DNA of 23,895 nt from CAYQTL01 sp964420405 (lineage in GTDB: Bacteria > Acidobacteriota > Thermoanaerobaculia > Thermoanaerobaculales > Sulfomarinibacteraceae): assembly GCA_964420405.1 (NCBI GenBank), contig CAYQTL010000080.1, forward strand, positions 1 to 23,895, written 5' to 3'. The translations under genes were made by a program, and so were the position numbers. Positions within the stretch are counted from its first letter, which is position 1, and every line of letters starts with the position of its first letter. The notes below the pieces were generated by a model. It saw nothing but the letters and a program-made list of their open reading frames with translations, made no database searches and was not told the DNA's origin. Below are positions 1-8,020 of the stretch, piece by piece.

Positions 1-1068
1 CGCCTCGACGATCACCGGGGCGGCGCCGATGGCGGTGACGTCGGAACGCTCCCACAGGGTGGCGCCGGCCTCGCCGGTCGCCAGGTCGACCGACGGCAGC
101 CCCTTGCGCAGGGTCGAGATCGGCTTGAAGAACGCCCGCGCCACCAGGTCGGCGCCGTTGGTCACCCCGCCCTCGAGACCGCCGGCGCGGTTGGTGGGCC
201 GGACGAGGCCACGCTCTCCGGGCAGGATCGGGTCGTGGGCCTCGGAGCCCGTCACCGACGCGACCTCGATCCCGGCGCCGAGGGCGACCGCCTTGACGGA
301 CGGGATCGAGCCGAGCGCCTGGGCCAGGCGGCCGTCGAGCTTGCGGTCCCAGTGGACGTAGGACCCCAGGCCCGGGGGCAGGCCCCGCACCACCGCGCCC
401 ACCACCCCGCCGAGGGTGTCACCGTCGGAACGGGCGGCGCGAACCGCCTCGACCAGGCGCTCCTCGTCGTCCGGCCGCGGCGTCACCAGCGGCGAGTCCG
501 CCCGCACGCGGGCGAGCATCTCCCAGTCGGGCGGGCCGTCGTGGACGGCGTGTGGGCCGACCCGCAGGACCGCCGAGCGCAGCCGTACCCCGTACCGCTC
601 GAGCAGCTGGGCGCACACCGCGCCGGCGGCGGTGCGGGTCGCGGTCTCGCGCGCCGAGGCGCGCTCGAGCACGTCGCGCTGGTCGCCGAGCTGGTCGGTG
701 CCGGCGCCGCCGGCGAAGTCGGCGTGGCCGGGTCGCGGCCGGGTCACCGCCCGGCGGGCGACCTGCTCCGGATCGGCGGCCCACGGGTCCATGGCGGCGG
801 ACCAGCTCCTCCAGTCCAGGTTGTCGATCGAGAGCACCAGCGGCGAGCCGAGGGTGCGGCCGTCCCGCAGCCCACCCCGGACCTCCACCCGGTCGCGCTC
901 GATCCGCTGCCGGCCGCCACGGCCGAAGCCGTGCTGTCGCCGCGCGAGCCAGCCGTCGACGGCGGCCCGGTCCAGCGGCAACCCGGCCGGCAGCCCCTCG
1001 AGCACCGCCGTGAGGCCGGGGCCGTGGGACTCGCCGCCGGTCAGCAGTCGCAGGCGGCGCAGGCTCAT
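1..1068 (-). CDS. aroC: Chorismate synthase (C-terminus beyond left edge)
   Basis: Chorismate synthase converts 5-enolpyruvylshikimate-3-phosphate to chorismate with reduced FMN, the last common step of aromatic biosynthesis, in the cytoplasm. The translated start reads MSLRRLRLLTGGESHG, carrying the family GESHG signature. Further family blocks follow: RPGHADFAGG, RDVLERASARETATR, GDTLGGVV, NRAGGLEGGVTNG and FFKPISTLRKGLPSVD. The 356 codons present are nearly the whole protein; only the last few tens of residues should lie outside. The ATG at 1068 follows a good Shine-Dalgarno (GGAGGG in the reverse strand of 1071-1080). It overlaps the TGA of the upstream TonB receptor by four bases (ATGA), so translation is probably coupled. 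The stretch between GHADFAGG and RDVLERA reads AGTDQLGDQ, whereas many homologues have a KYGFDD-like stretch there; this is a minor divergence. The identification is very secure. Confidence 0.97.
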   Translation of the reverse strand, partial: MSLRRLRLLTGGESHGPGLTAVLEGLPAGLPLDRAAVDGWLARRQHGFGRGGRQRIERDRVEVRGGLRDGRTLGSPLVLSIDNLDWRSWSAAMDPWAADPEQVARRAVTRPRPGHADFAGGAGTDQLGDQRDVLERASARETATRTAAGAVCAQLLERYGVRLRSAVLRVGPHAVHDGPPDWEMLARVRADSPLVTPRPDDEERLVEAVRAARSDGDTLGGVVGAVVRGLPPGLGSYVHWDRKLDGRLAQALGSIPSVKAVALGAGIEVASVTGSEAHDPILPGERGLVRPTNRAGGLEGGVTNGADLVARAFFKPISTLRKGLPSVDLATGEAGATLWERSDVTAIGAAPVIVEA

Positions 1069-2882
1069 CGTCCCTCCGGGCGCCAGGCGAGGGTCGCGGA
1101 GACCCAGCGGCCGGGCAGCGGCACGCCGTGCAGCTCCTCGACCTCGCGGTCGAGCAGGTTCGAGGCCTCGACGGACAGCGTCACGCCCTCAAGGATACGG
1201 CGTCCGAGCCGCACGTCCACCGCCAGCCACCTGCCGCCGCCGGCCGGGTCGCGGAAACGGACCGCCCAGCCGGCCTCGACAGCCGCGCCCAACGCCGCCG
1301 CGCCCGACCACGCCGCCTCGAGCCTGGGATGGGCGAGGGCGTAGCGGGAGCGGGACGGGTCGACGTCGAGCTCCGAGTCGAGCCACACGACGCCGACGCG
1401 CTGCCAGCGAAGCGGGCCCGCCACGGGCAGTGCCGCCGACACCTCGACGCCGGCGGTGCGGACGCGCCCGAGGTTGGCGGCGCGCCACACGCCGTCGTCG
1501 CCGAGGCGGTAGTCGATCAGGTCGTCGGTGCGGCGCAGGAAGGCGGTCGCCGACCACGGACCGGCGTCGAGCCCGGCCTCGCCGCTCCACGCGTGCTCCG
1601 GCTCCAGCGTCGGGTCGCCGACGGTCGCCGGCGAGACGTAGTACAGGTCGGTGAACGACGGCGCCCGGAAGGCCCGCCCGACGTGGCCCCGCAGCACCGC
1701 GCCGGCGCCGACCCGCCAGGAGCCGCCGACGGCGGCGGTGACGAACACCCCCCACGGGTCCTGGTGGTCCACGCGGGCCTGCACCCCCCAGCGACGACGG
1801 CCCTCGTGGCGGCCCAGCTCCGCGAACGCCGCCGTCCGCACTCGGTGGTGGGCGCCGAGGTTGGACGAGCGGACGTCGTCGCGGGCTCCCTCGAGGCCGA
1901 CCGTCCAGCTCCATCCGGCGGCCTCGCCTGCGAGGGTCGCGCCGAGCAGCCGGCCGCCGGTGCGGTGGCGGTTCTCAAACAGCTCCGGCCGCTCGCGGTC
2001 GAGCACGAAGCGGTCGCGGTGGCTGGAGAGGCGGGCGGACAGGCCGAGGACGAGCGCGCCGATCGGCAGCGTCCCGCGGGCCGTCACGAGCTCGCCCTCG
2101 GTGCTCTCGCGCTCGTCGGGAAACGCCGCGGAGTAGAACCGGTGGGCGCCGAAGTCGCGGCTCCCGGCCGCCGCGGCGACCTTCAGCGCCATCGTGCCGA
2201 GGGCCCCCGACCATCCGCCGGCCGCCTGGTTGACGTCGTGCTCGGTGTTGTCGCGGAAGCCGGTGTGGACCTCCCGCTCGGCGGCGAGCCAGCCGCCGCG
2301 GGCGACCGGCGCCGCGAGCCCGCCCCCGGCGAGGCTGTTCTGGCCGACCCGGACGTGGCCGTCCACCGACGGGACTCCGGTGACGATGTTGAGTGCACCG
2401 CCGAAGGCGTCGGGGCCGTAGGCCGCCGAGCCCGGGCCGTACAGCACCTCGACCCGCTCGATCGCGCTGGCCGGCAGGAACAGGTCGAGGTGGTGGTGAC
2501 CCGTCTGGGGGTTGTTGACCCGGACCCCGTCCACCAGCACCAGCACCTGCTCGAAGGTGGCGCCGCGCAGGTTGAGGTCGCCCTGCACCCCGCGGGCGCC
2601 ACGCCGTGCGAGCCCGACCCCGGGCAGCAGCGCCAGGACGTCGTGGACGGTGGTCACCGGCAGGGCCGCGATCTCGTCGCGGGTCAGCACCACCTGGCGC
2701 CGCCCGGCCGAGGCCGCGTCCGGCGCGACCCGGCTGCCCACCACCTCGGCCGCGCCGTGGAAGGTGGCGGCCGCCGCCGGCGTCCGGTCGCCGCCGGCCT
2801 CCTCCCCGGCCGCGCCGGACCAGGGCGTGGCGGCGAGAAGCCCCGCCAGGACGAGTGCCGAGATCCGATCGCAGGACCGCAC
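1065..2882 (-). CDS. BtuB-like TonB-dependent outer-membrane receptor
   Basis: A 605-residue outer-membrane receptor of the type that imports metal chelates or cobalamin using TonB energy. After a signal peptide (about residues 1-26, hydrophobic core SALVLAGLLAAT) comes a possible TonB-box-like stretch (AEVVGSRV, about 45-52). A plug domain follows (about 63-170), with typical motifs LLPGVG, NLRGATFEQVLVLVDGVRV, IERVEVLYGPGSAAYG and GGALNIVTG. The rest is a beta-barrel ending in VSVEASNLLDREV-like text and VSATLAWRPEGR. About 600 residues fits BtuB-sized receptors. The GTG at 2882 is chosen because the signal peptide begins there; the open frame continues upstream to 4523 but is then antisense to the nucleotidase gene. 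No Shine-Dalgarno is visible; TATACT lies 8 bases upstream, suggesting a leaderless message. The stop overlaps the aroC start. The substrate cannot be told from sequence. Confidence 0.9.
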   Translation of the reverse strand: MRSCDRISALVLAGLLAATPWSGAAGEEAGGDRTPAAAATFHGAAEVVGSRVAPDAASAGRRQVVLTRDEIAALPVTTVHDVLALLPGVGLARRGARGVQGDLNLRGATFEQVLVLVDGVRVNNPQTGHHHLDLFLPASAIERVEVLYGPGSAAYGPDAFGGALNIVTGVPSVDGHVRVGQNSLAGGGLAAPVARGGWLAAEREVHTGFRDNTEHDVNQAAGGWSGALGTMALKVAAAAGSRDFGAHRFYSAAFPDERESTEGELVTARGTLPIGALVLGLSARLSSHRDRFVLDRERPELFENRHRTGGRLLGATLAGEAAGWSWTVGLEGARDDVRSSNLGAHHRVRTAAFAELGRHEGRRRWGVQARVDHQDPWGVFVTAAVGGSWRVGAGAVLRGHVGRAFRAPSFTDLYYVSPATVGDPTLEPEHAWSGEAGLDAGPWSATAFLRRTDDLIDYRLGDDGVWRAANLGRVRTAGVEVSAALPVAGPLRWQRVGVVWLDSELDVDPSRSRYALAHPRLEAAWSGAAALGAAVEAGWAVRFRDPAGGGRWLAVDVRLGRRILEGVTLSVEASNLLDREVEELHGVPLPGRWVSATLAWRPEGR

Positions 2883-2890
2883 GGCCCGGG

Positions 2891-2896
2891 AGTATA
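2891..2896 (-). promoter_or_regulatory. Putative -10 box (TATACT) of the receptor-aroC unit
   Basis: On the minus strand TATACT ends 8 bases before the GTG start at 2882. There is no Shine-Dalgarno between them and no convincing -35 hexamer. Transcription would start at or almost at the start codon, so the mRNA is probably leaderless. This is inferred from spacing only. Confidence 0.45.
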
Positions 2897-2912
2897 GCCG
2901 CGGCCGGGCTGC

Positions 2913-2918
2913 TATGAT
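2913..2918 (+). promoter_or_regulatory. Putative -10 box (TATGAT) of the nucleotidase gene
   Basis: TATGAT lies 12 bases before the GTG at 2931 in the 48-base gap between two divergent genes. No Shine-Dalgarno follows it, so a leaderless or near-leaderless transcript is likely. A clear -35 is not visible. It sits back to back with the TATACT box of the opposite strand, so the two promoters may interfere with each other. Confidence 0.4.
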
Positions 2919-2930
2919 CGCGGCCGTCCC

Positions 2931-4604
2931 GTGCGGTACCCGGTCATCGCTCCGCATCCGGTGCTCGTACCCTGGCTGGCGGCGCTCGCCGTCGCCGCGG
3001 TGGCGTCCGCCGGCAGCCCGGAGATCCGGACCGTCACCCTGCTGCACACCTCCGACCTCCACGGCCAGGTGCTGCCGGTCGACCACCGCACCGGAGGGGA
3101 CCACCCCGGCTCGCTGGCCCGGGTGGCGACCCTCGTCGGGGAGATCCGCTCGGAGGCGGCCGGACCGGTGCTGGTGCTCGACTCGGGCGACACCATCCAG
3201 GGGACGCTGCTGGAGCGCTACGCCCACGTCGAGTGGGGCCTCGAGAGCCCGACGGTGGCCACCATGAACCGGATCGGCTACGACGCCATGGCGGTGGGCA
3301 ACCACGAGTTCAACTTCGGGCTCGACGTGCTCGCCCGGGCACGGCGCCAGGCGGCGTTCCCGTTCCTGTCGGCCAACGTGGTCGACGAGGGCACCGGCGA
3401 GCCCGCGTTCGACCCGTACCGGGTCGTGGAGACGGACGGGATCCGGATCGGGATCCTCGGCCTGACCACGCCCGGGGTGCCCCGGTGGGAGGCGCCGGAG
3501 CACTACGCGGGGCTCCGCTTCGAGCCGATGGACGTGGCGGCCGCCGGGTGGGTCGCCCGGCTGCGGGACGAGCTGGGGTGCGACCTGGTGGTGGTGCTCG
3601 CCCACACCGGCTTCGAGGACGGGGAGCGCTCCGGCGCCGACGCCCCGGAGCCGCCCGACCTCGAGAACTGGGCGGGGCGGCTCACGCGGGTCGAGGGGGT
3701 CGACGTGCTGCTCACCGGCCACACCCACCGGGACGTGCGGCCCCACGCGGTCGGCGCGGTGGTGGTGTCCCAGCCGCCGAGCGCCGGGCGGGCGGTCACG
3801 CGCATCGACCTCGAGCTCGAACGTGACGGCGACGGCTGGCGGATCTCGAGCTGGCGGGGTGCCAACCTCTCCACCGCCGGCGTCCGGCCCGACCCGGCCG
3901 TGGCGGCCGCGCTGCGGCCGCTCCACGACCGGCTGGAGGCGGTGCTCGAAGAGCCGGTGGCGAGGACCACCCACGCGGTGTCCGTCGATGGCTGCCGGCT
4001 CGAGGACTGCGCCGCCGTCGACCTGATCCACGCGGTCCAGCTCACGGCGACCGGCGCCGACGTGTCGCTCGCCTCGGCGCTGTCGCGGAGCACGCCGGAG
4101 CTGCCGCCGGGCCCGATTCCCCGGCGCTGGATCCACGCCCTGTACGTGTACCCGAACACCCTGCACGCGGTCCGCGTCACCGGCGCCGAGCTGCGCGACA
4201 TCCTGGAGCACGCCGCGCGCTCCTACGACGACTACCGGTGCTCCGGCGACGCCTGCCAGGTGGTGGTGGACGGCGACGTGGCGCACTACAATGTGGACTC
4301 CGTGGCGGGTGTGAGCTACCGCATCGATCCGACCGGGCCGGAGGGGGACAGGATCCGCGACCTGCGGCACCACGGCGCGCCGCTCGAACCGTCGGCGCTG
4401 CTCACCCTCGCGTGCAACAGCTATCGCGTGGCGGGAGGGGGCGGCTATCCCCACCTGGCGGGGGCCGAGCGGGTGTGGTCGTCCGACCGCCGGCTCACGG
4501 AGCTGGTGGAGGCGTGGCTGCACCGGAGGTCGCCGTGGACGCCGACCGTCGACGCCAACTGGTGGATCGGACCGCGACTGTCCGAGGTGGACCCGCCGCA
4601 GTAG
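2931..4604 (+). CDS. Exported 5'-nucleotidase / 2',3'-cyclic phosphodiesterase family protein
   Basis: A 557-residue dimetal phosphoesterase of the UshA/CpdB/YfkN family, which dephosphorylates extracellular nucleotides so that nucleosides and phosphate can be taken up. A hydrophobic leader (about 11-27, ending ASAG) suggests export to the periplasm. The catalytic N-domain shows all family metal motifs: SDLHG (D42, H44), SGDTIQG (D87), GNHEF (N124, H125), LAHTGF (H225) and TGHTH (H264, H266). The C-terminal substrate domain (about 345-530) has PNTLHAVRVTGAELRDILEHA and YNVDSVAGVSYRID, closest in style to CpdB/YfkN proteins. GTG 2931 is the first in-frame start; GTG 2961 would also keep the signal peptide. 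Neither start has a Shine-Dalgarno. The gene is divergent from the receptor-aroC unit, and the next gene starts 156 bases downstream. The family is secure; whether nucleotidase or cyclic phosphodiesterase activity dominates is not resolved. Confidence 0.92.
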   Translation: MRYPVIAPHPVLVPWLAALAVAAVASAGSPEIRTVTLLHTSDLHGQVLPVDHRTGGDHPGSLARVATLVGEIRSEAAGPVLVLDSGDTIQGTLLERYAHVEWGLESPTVATMNRIGYDAMAVGNHEFNFGLDVLARARRQAAFPFLSANVVDEGTGEPAFDPYRVVETDGIRIGILGLTTPGVPRWEAPEHYAGLRFEPMDVAAAGWVARLRDELGCDLVVVLAHTGFEDGERSGADAPEPPDLENWAGRLTRVEGVDVLLTGHTHRDVRPHAVGAVVVSQPPSAGRAVTRIDLELERDGDGWRISSWRGANLSTAGVRPDPAVAAALRPLHDRLEAVLEEPVARTTHAVSVDGCRLEDCAAVDLIHAVQLTATGADVSLASALSRSTPELPPGPIPRRWIHALYVYPNTLHAVRVTGAELRDILEHAARSYDDYRCSGDACQVVVDGDVAHYNVDSVAGVSYRIDPTGPEGDRIRDLRHHGAPLEPSALLTLACNSYRVAGGGGYPHLAGAERVWSSDRRLTELVEAWLHRRSPWTPTVDANWWIGPRLSEVDPPQ

Positions 4605-4658
4605 CGTCGAACGACACGCCGGGAGGTGACACCCACTGGATCACGAGGGTCGCGGTGC

Positions 4659-4694
4659 TTCACATGGAATTAACATCACGTTGGCGGGATATGC
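4659..4694 (+). promoter_or_regulatory. AT-rich patch, probable promoter region of the Oar-like receptor gene
   Basis: In a very GC-rich setting this 36-base stretch contains TTCACA (4659-4664), TTAACA (4670-4675) and GGATAT (4687-4692). I could not fit a consensus -35/-10 pair with 16-18 base spacing, so only the general location is proposed. It lies 67-102 bases before the ATG at 4761. Confidence 0.3.
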
Positions 4695-4760
4695 GCGTCC
4701 CGAACGTACGGTGACGCGGTCGGCGCGTCGCCCGAAGCGGCGCGCGGAGGGAGGATTGTG

Positions 4761-7700
4761 ATGAGACGAGTGTTGTGTTTCGTGGTCGTGGCCGGGCTGA
4801 TGCTCTCGGCCGGGACGGTCGCGGCCCAGGGCGTGACCCACGGCAGCATCAGCGGCGTCGTGACCGATCCGAACGGCGATCCGTTGCCCGGCGCCACGGT
4901 GCTGGCGGAGCTGACGACGACCGGCATGCGCTATGCGGTGGTGACCGACGGGCAGGGCCGCTTCGTCGTCGCCAACGCCCGCGCGGGCGGTCCCTACCGC
5001 GTCGAGGCGAGCCTCAGCGGCTTCCAGACCGTGGAGAAGAGCAACGTGGCCGTGCGGCTCGGCGAGACGACCGAGCTGTCCTTCGATCTGCCGCTGGAGG
5101 CAGTTGCCGGCGAGCTGCTGGTGGTCGGCGAGTCCAACCCGCTGATCAACTCGACCCGGACCGGCGCCTCCTCGAGCGTGCCGCTCGAGGTGATCGAGCG
5201 GATCCCGAAGATCGACCGCTCGTTCACCGACCTGGCGCGGACCAACCCGCTGTTCGCCGCCAACCCGGACAACGACGGGCCGACGGTCCTGGCGGTCGCG
5301 GGCCGCAACAACCGCTACAACAACATCCAGATCGACGGCGCCGTCAACAACGATCTGTTCGGCCTCGCCGACACCGGCGTTCCCGGCGGTCAGGCCCAGA
5401 CCCAGCCGATCTCGATCGACGCGATCCAGGAGCTGCAGCTGGTGATCGCGCCGTTCGACGTCCGCCAGGGAGGGTTCACCGGCGGTGGCGTCAACGCGGT
5501 CACCCGCACCGGCACCAACACCTGGAAGGGCTCGGTGTACGGCTTCTACTTCGACGACGGCTTCGTCGGCGACGGCCCGGACGACTTCCCCGAGCTCGGC
5601 ACCTTCGAGGAGACGCAGTACGGCTTCCGCCTCGGCGGCCCGATCCTGCGCGACAAGGCCTTCTTCTTTCTCAACGGCGAGATCAGCTCCCTCGAGTCGC
5701 CCAGCGGCTGGTCCCTCGACGGCTCCAGCGGCCAGCACTTCGCCGGCGGCGACGCCGTGCAGGACGCCCAGGAGATCCGGGACTACATGATCGCCAACTA
5801 CGGCTACGACCCCGGCGGCCTGGGCCAGGTCACCCGTCCGGTGGACAGCGACAAGTACTTCCTGCGCTTCGACTTCAACGTCAACGACGCGCACAACCTC
5901 ACGGTGCGCCACAACTACGTGGACGCGTCGAACCTGATCAACCGGCCGAGCGCCTTCACCTACGAGTGGCCCAACGCCGGCTACGACTTCCAGAACGAGA
6001 CCAACTCGACGGTCGCCCAGCTGAACAGCATCTTCGGCGCGGAGATGTTCAACGAGCTGCGGGTCACCTACCAGACCATCAAGGACCGCCGCAAGTGGGT
6101 CGGCGACCCCTTCCCGCAGGTGTTCATCCGGAGCCTTTCGAACACCAGCAATGACTTCGACATCGGCTCCGAGCCGTTCTCGACCGCCAACGAGCTCGAC
6201 CAGGACATCCTCGAGATCACCAACGACTTCACCTTCTTCGCCGGCGACCACGAGATCGTCCTCGGCACCCACAACGAGATCTTCAGCTTCCGCAACCTGT
6301 TCATCCAGCAGGCGTTCGGCGCATACACGTTCGACACCATCGACGACTTCTACGCCGGCATCGCCTCGCGGTACGACCACACCTTCGCCAACGACGACCA
6401 GCCGGCCGACGAGTTCGACGTCACCATGCTCGGCTTCTACATCGGCGACACCTGGCGGCTGAAGTCCAACTTCACGCTCATCGGCGGCGTCCGGGTCGAC
6501 ATCCCGCTGTTCCCCGACGAGCCCGCCAACAACCCGCTGGTGGAGCAGATCTACGGCATCTCGACCTCGAACATCCCCGACGGCAACGAGATGTTCTCGC
6601 CGCGGGTCGGCTTCAACTGGGACCTCCGGGGCGACGGAAAATCACAGCTGCGGGGCGGCGTCGGCCTGTTCTCGGGCCGCACCCCGTTCGTGTGGGTGTC
6701 CAACGCCTACGGCCGCAACGGCCTCGAGCAGACGACCATCCGGGCGTTCGGCGACATCCCGTTCAACCCCGACCCGTTCAACCAGCCGACCGACATCGGC
6801 GGCGCCTCCACCCAGGAGGTCAACCTGATCGACCCCGACTACGAGTTCCCGCAGGTGTGGCGGCTCAACCTCGCCTACGACCAGGAGCTGCCGTGGTGGG
6901 GCCTGGTCGGGACGATCGAGGCGCTGCACACCAAGTCGGAGAACGAGATCCTCTACCAGAACCTCAACATCCAGCCGACCGGCGAGCGGCTGCCGTTCGA
7001 CAACCGGCCGCTGTTCGAGACGGTGTCGGACGAGTTCTCCGGCGCCTACCTCCTGACGAACACCGACGAGGGTGAGACCACCAACGTCACCCTCAAGCTC
7101 GAGAAGCCCTACTCCGAGGGCCTCTACGGCTTCGTCGCCTACACCTGGGGCAACGCCGAGGTCGTGACCGACGGCACCTCGAGCCGCGCGGTGTCCAACT
7201 GGCAGTACAACGAGGCCGTCGACCCCAACAACCCGGACGTCTCCACCTCCGACTTCGAGGTCGAGCACCGGTTCACCGCGACCCTGAGCTACGAGTTCAA
7301 TCGCGACAGCCGCTGGTCGACGGTGGTGTCGGCCTACTACAACCACCAGAGCGGCCGGCCGTACACCCTGATCTACGACTGGTTCTTCCCGTCCATCAAC
7401 CAGGACACGTTCGGCGCGAACGACCTCGTGTACATCCCGTCGGGACCGGACGACGTCGTGATCACCAACGGCACCTGGGACGACCTCGCGGCGTTCCTCA
7501 GCGCCACCGGCTACGACGAGTACAAGGGCCGGATCGCGCCGCGCAACGAGGCCCGCGCGCCGTGGACCCACACCGTCGACCTCCACATCGCACAGCAGAT
7601 CCCGATGCCCTACGGCGAGCTCGAGGTGACGGCCGACATCTTCAACCTGATGAACGTCTTCGACAGCGACTCCGGGCACGTGCGCTACGTCCCGTTCGGG

Positions 7701-7850
7701 ACCATCGAGCCGGTCGCCTACCAGGGGATGACCGACGACGGCAAGCCGATCTACGAGCTGCTCGACGCGGTCACCGAGGGTGACTTCTACTCCCTCGACA
7801 ACCTGCGCTCCCGCTGGCGCGCCAAGCTGGGAGTCCGCTACAGCTTCTAG
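4761..7850 (+). CDS. Oar-like TonB-dependent receptor with carboxypeptidase-regulatory-like domain
   Basis: A 1029-residue outer-membrane protein. It has a signal peptide (about 1-23, ending VAAQ), a carboxypeptidase-regulatory-like beta-sandwich domain (about 27-113; GSISGVVTDPNGDPLPGA, GRFVVANARAGGPYRVEASLSGF), a plug domain (about 115-250; GRNNRYNNIQIDGAVNND, DAIQELQLVIAPFDVRQGGF, GGGVNAVTRTGTN) and a large barrel ending LGVRYSF, with the terminal phenylalanine typical of outer-membrane barrels. The layout and plug text match Oar-type receptors of Myxococcus, Bacteroidota and Acidobacteriota, which carry oligopeptides or oligosaccharides or, for Myxococcus Oar, help export a protease. ATG 4761 is preferred over GTG 4758 because of the GGAGGGAGG at 4746-4754. 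The gene stands alone and ends in a strong hairpin. It converges on a secreted C25 peptidase gene. The substrate is unknown. Confidence 0.94.
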   Translation: MRRVLCFVVVAGLMLSAGTVAAQGVTHGSISGVVTDPNGDPLPGATVLAELTTTGMRYAVVTDGQGRFVVANARAGGPYRVEASLSGFQTVEKSNVAVRLGETTELSFDLPLEAVAGELLVVGESNPLINSTRTGASSSVPLEVIERIPKIDRSFTDLARTNPLFAANPDNDGPTVLAVAGRNNRYNNIQIDGAVNNDLFGLADTGVPGGQAQTQPISIDAIQELQLVIAPFDVRQGGFTGGGVNAVTRTGTNTWKGSVYGFYFDDGFVGDGPDDFPELGTFEETQYGFRLGGPILRDKAFFFLNGEISSLESPSGWSLDGSSGQHFAGGDAVQDAQEIRDYMIANYGYDPGGLGQVTRPVDSDKYFLRFDFNVNDAHNLTVRHNYVDASNLINRPSAFTYEWPNAGYDFQNETNSTVAQLNSIFGAEMFNELRVTYQTIKDRRKWVGDPFPQVFIRSLSNTSNDFDIGSEPFSTANELDQDILEITNDFTFFAGDHEIVLGTHNEIFSFRNLFIQQAFGAYTFDTIDDFYAGIASRYDHTFANDDQPADEFDVTMLGFYIGDTWRLKSNFTLIGGVRVDIPLFPDEPANNPLVEQIYGISTSNIPDGNEMFSPRVGFNWDLRGDGKSQLRGGVGLFSGRTPFVWVSNAYGRNGLEQTTIRAFGDIPFNPDPFNQPTDIGGASTQEVNLIDPDYEFPQVWRLNLAYDQELPWWGLVGTIEALHTKSENEILYQNLNIQPTGERLPFDNRPLFETVSDEFSGAYLLTNTDEGETTNVTLKLEKPYSEGLYGFVAYTWGNAEVVTDGTSSRAVSNWQYNEAVDPNNPDVSTSDFEVEHRFTATLSYEFNRDSRWSTVVSAYYNHQSGRPYTLIYDWFFPSINQDTFGANDLVYIPSGPDDVVITNGTWDDLAAFLSATGYDEYKGRIAPRNEARAPWTHTVDLHIAQQIPMPYGELEVTADIFNLMNVFDSDSGHVRYVPFGTIEPVAYQGMTDDGKPIYELLDAVTEGDFYSLDNLRSRWRAKLGVRYSF

Positions 7851-7877
7851 CGACGGCTCGTCCGCAACGACAGCGAC

Positions 7878-7903
7878 ACGCCCCGGCCCCGCGGCCGGGG
7901 CGT
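7878..7903 (+). terminator. Hairpin terminator after the Oar-like receptor gene
   Basis: A perfect 11-bp stem (ACGCCCCGGCC / GGCCGGGGCGT) around a CCGC loop begins 28 bases after the TAG at 7850 and is followed by TCCT. The T tract is weak, but the stem is very stable and well placed. Confidence 0.7.
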
Positions 7904-7970
7904 TCCTCTGTGTCCCGGATTCGCCGTCGGGGTCGACGCTTTGAGTGCCTGGATCGAGAGCGACAACGAA

Positions 7971-7996
7971 ACGGCCCCGGCGGGTGCCGGGGCCGT
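7971..7996 (-). terminator. Hairpin terminator after the C25 peptidase gene
   Basis: A perfect 11-bp stem (ACGGCCCCGGC / GCCGGGGCCGT) with a four-base loop lies 25 bases beyond the stop at 8021. Read on the minus strand it is followed by TTCGTTG, a T-rich tail. It sits tail to tail with the terminator of the convergent receptor gene. Confidence 0.75.
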
Positions 7997-8020
7997 AAAG
8001 GTGGGATCGGGCGGCTCCGG

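Noticed and set aside
2883..4523. Upstream extension of the BtuB-like receptor frame
   Set aside because: The extension is antisense to the nucleotidase, whose metal-binding motifs are all intact, and the receptor signal peptide begins at 2882.
4605..4757. Possible riboswitch or leader RNA before the Oar-like receptor
   Set aside because: I found no conserved cobalamin-box or other riboswitch core in the 150 bases, only an AT-rich patch and a Shine-Dalgarno.
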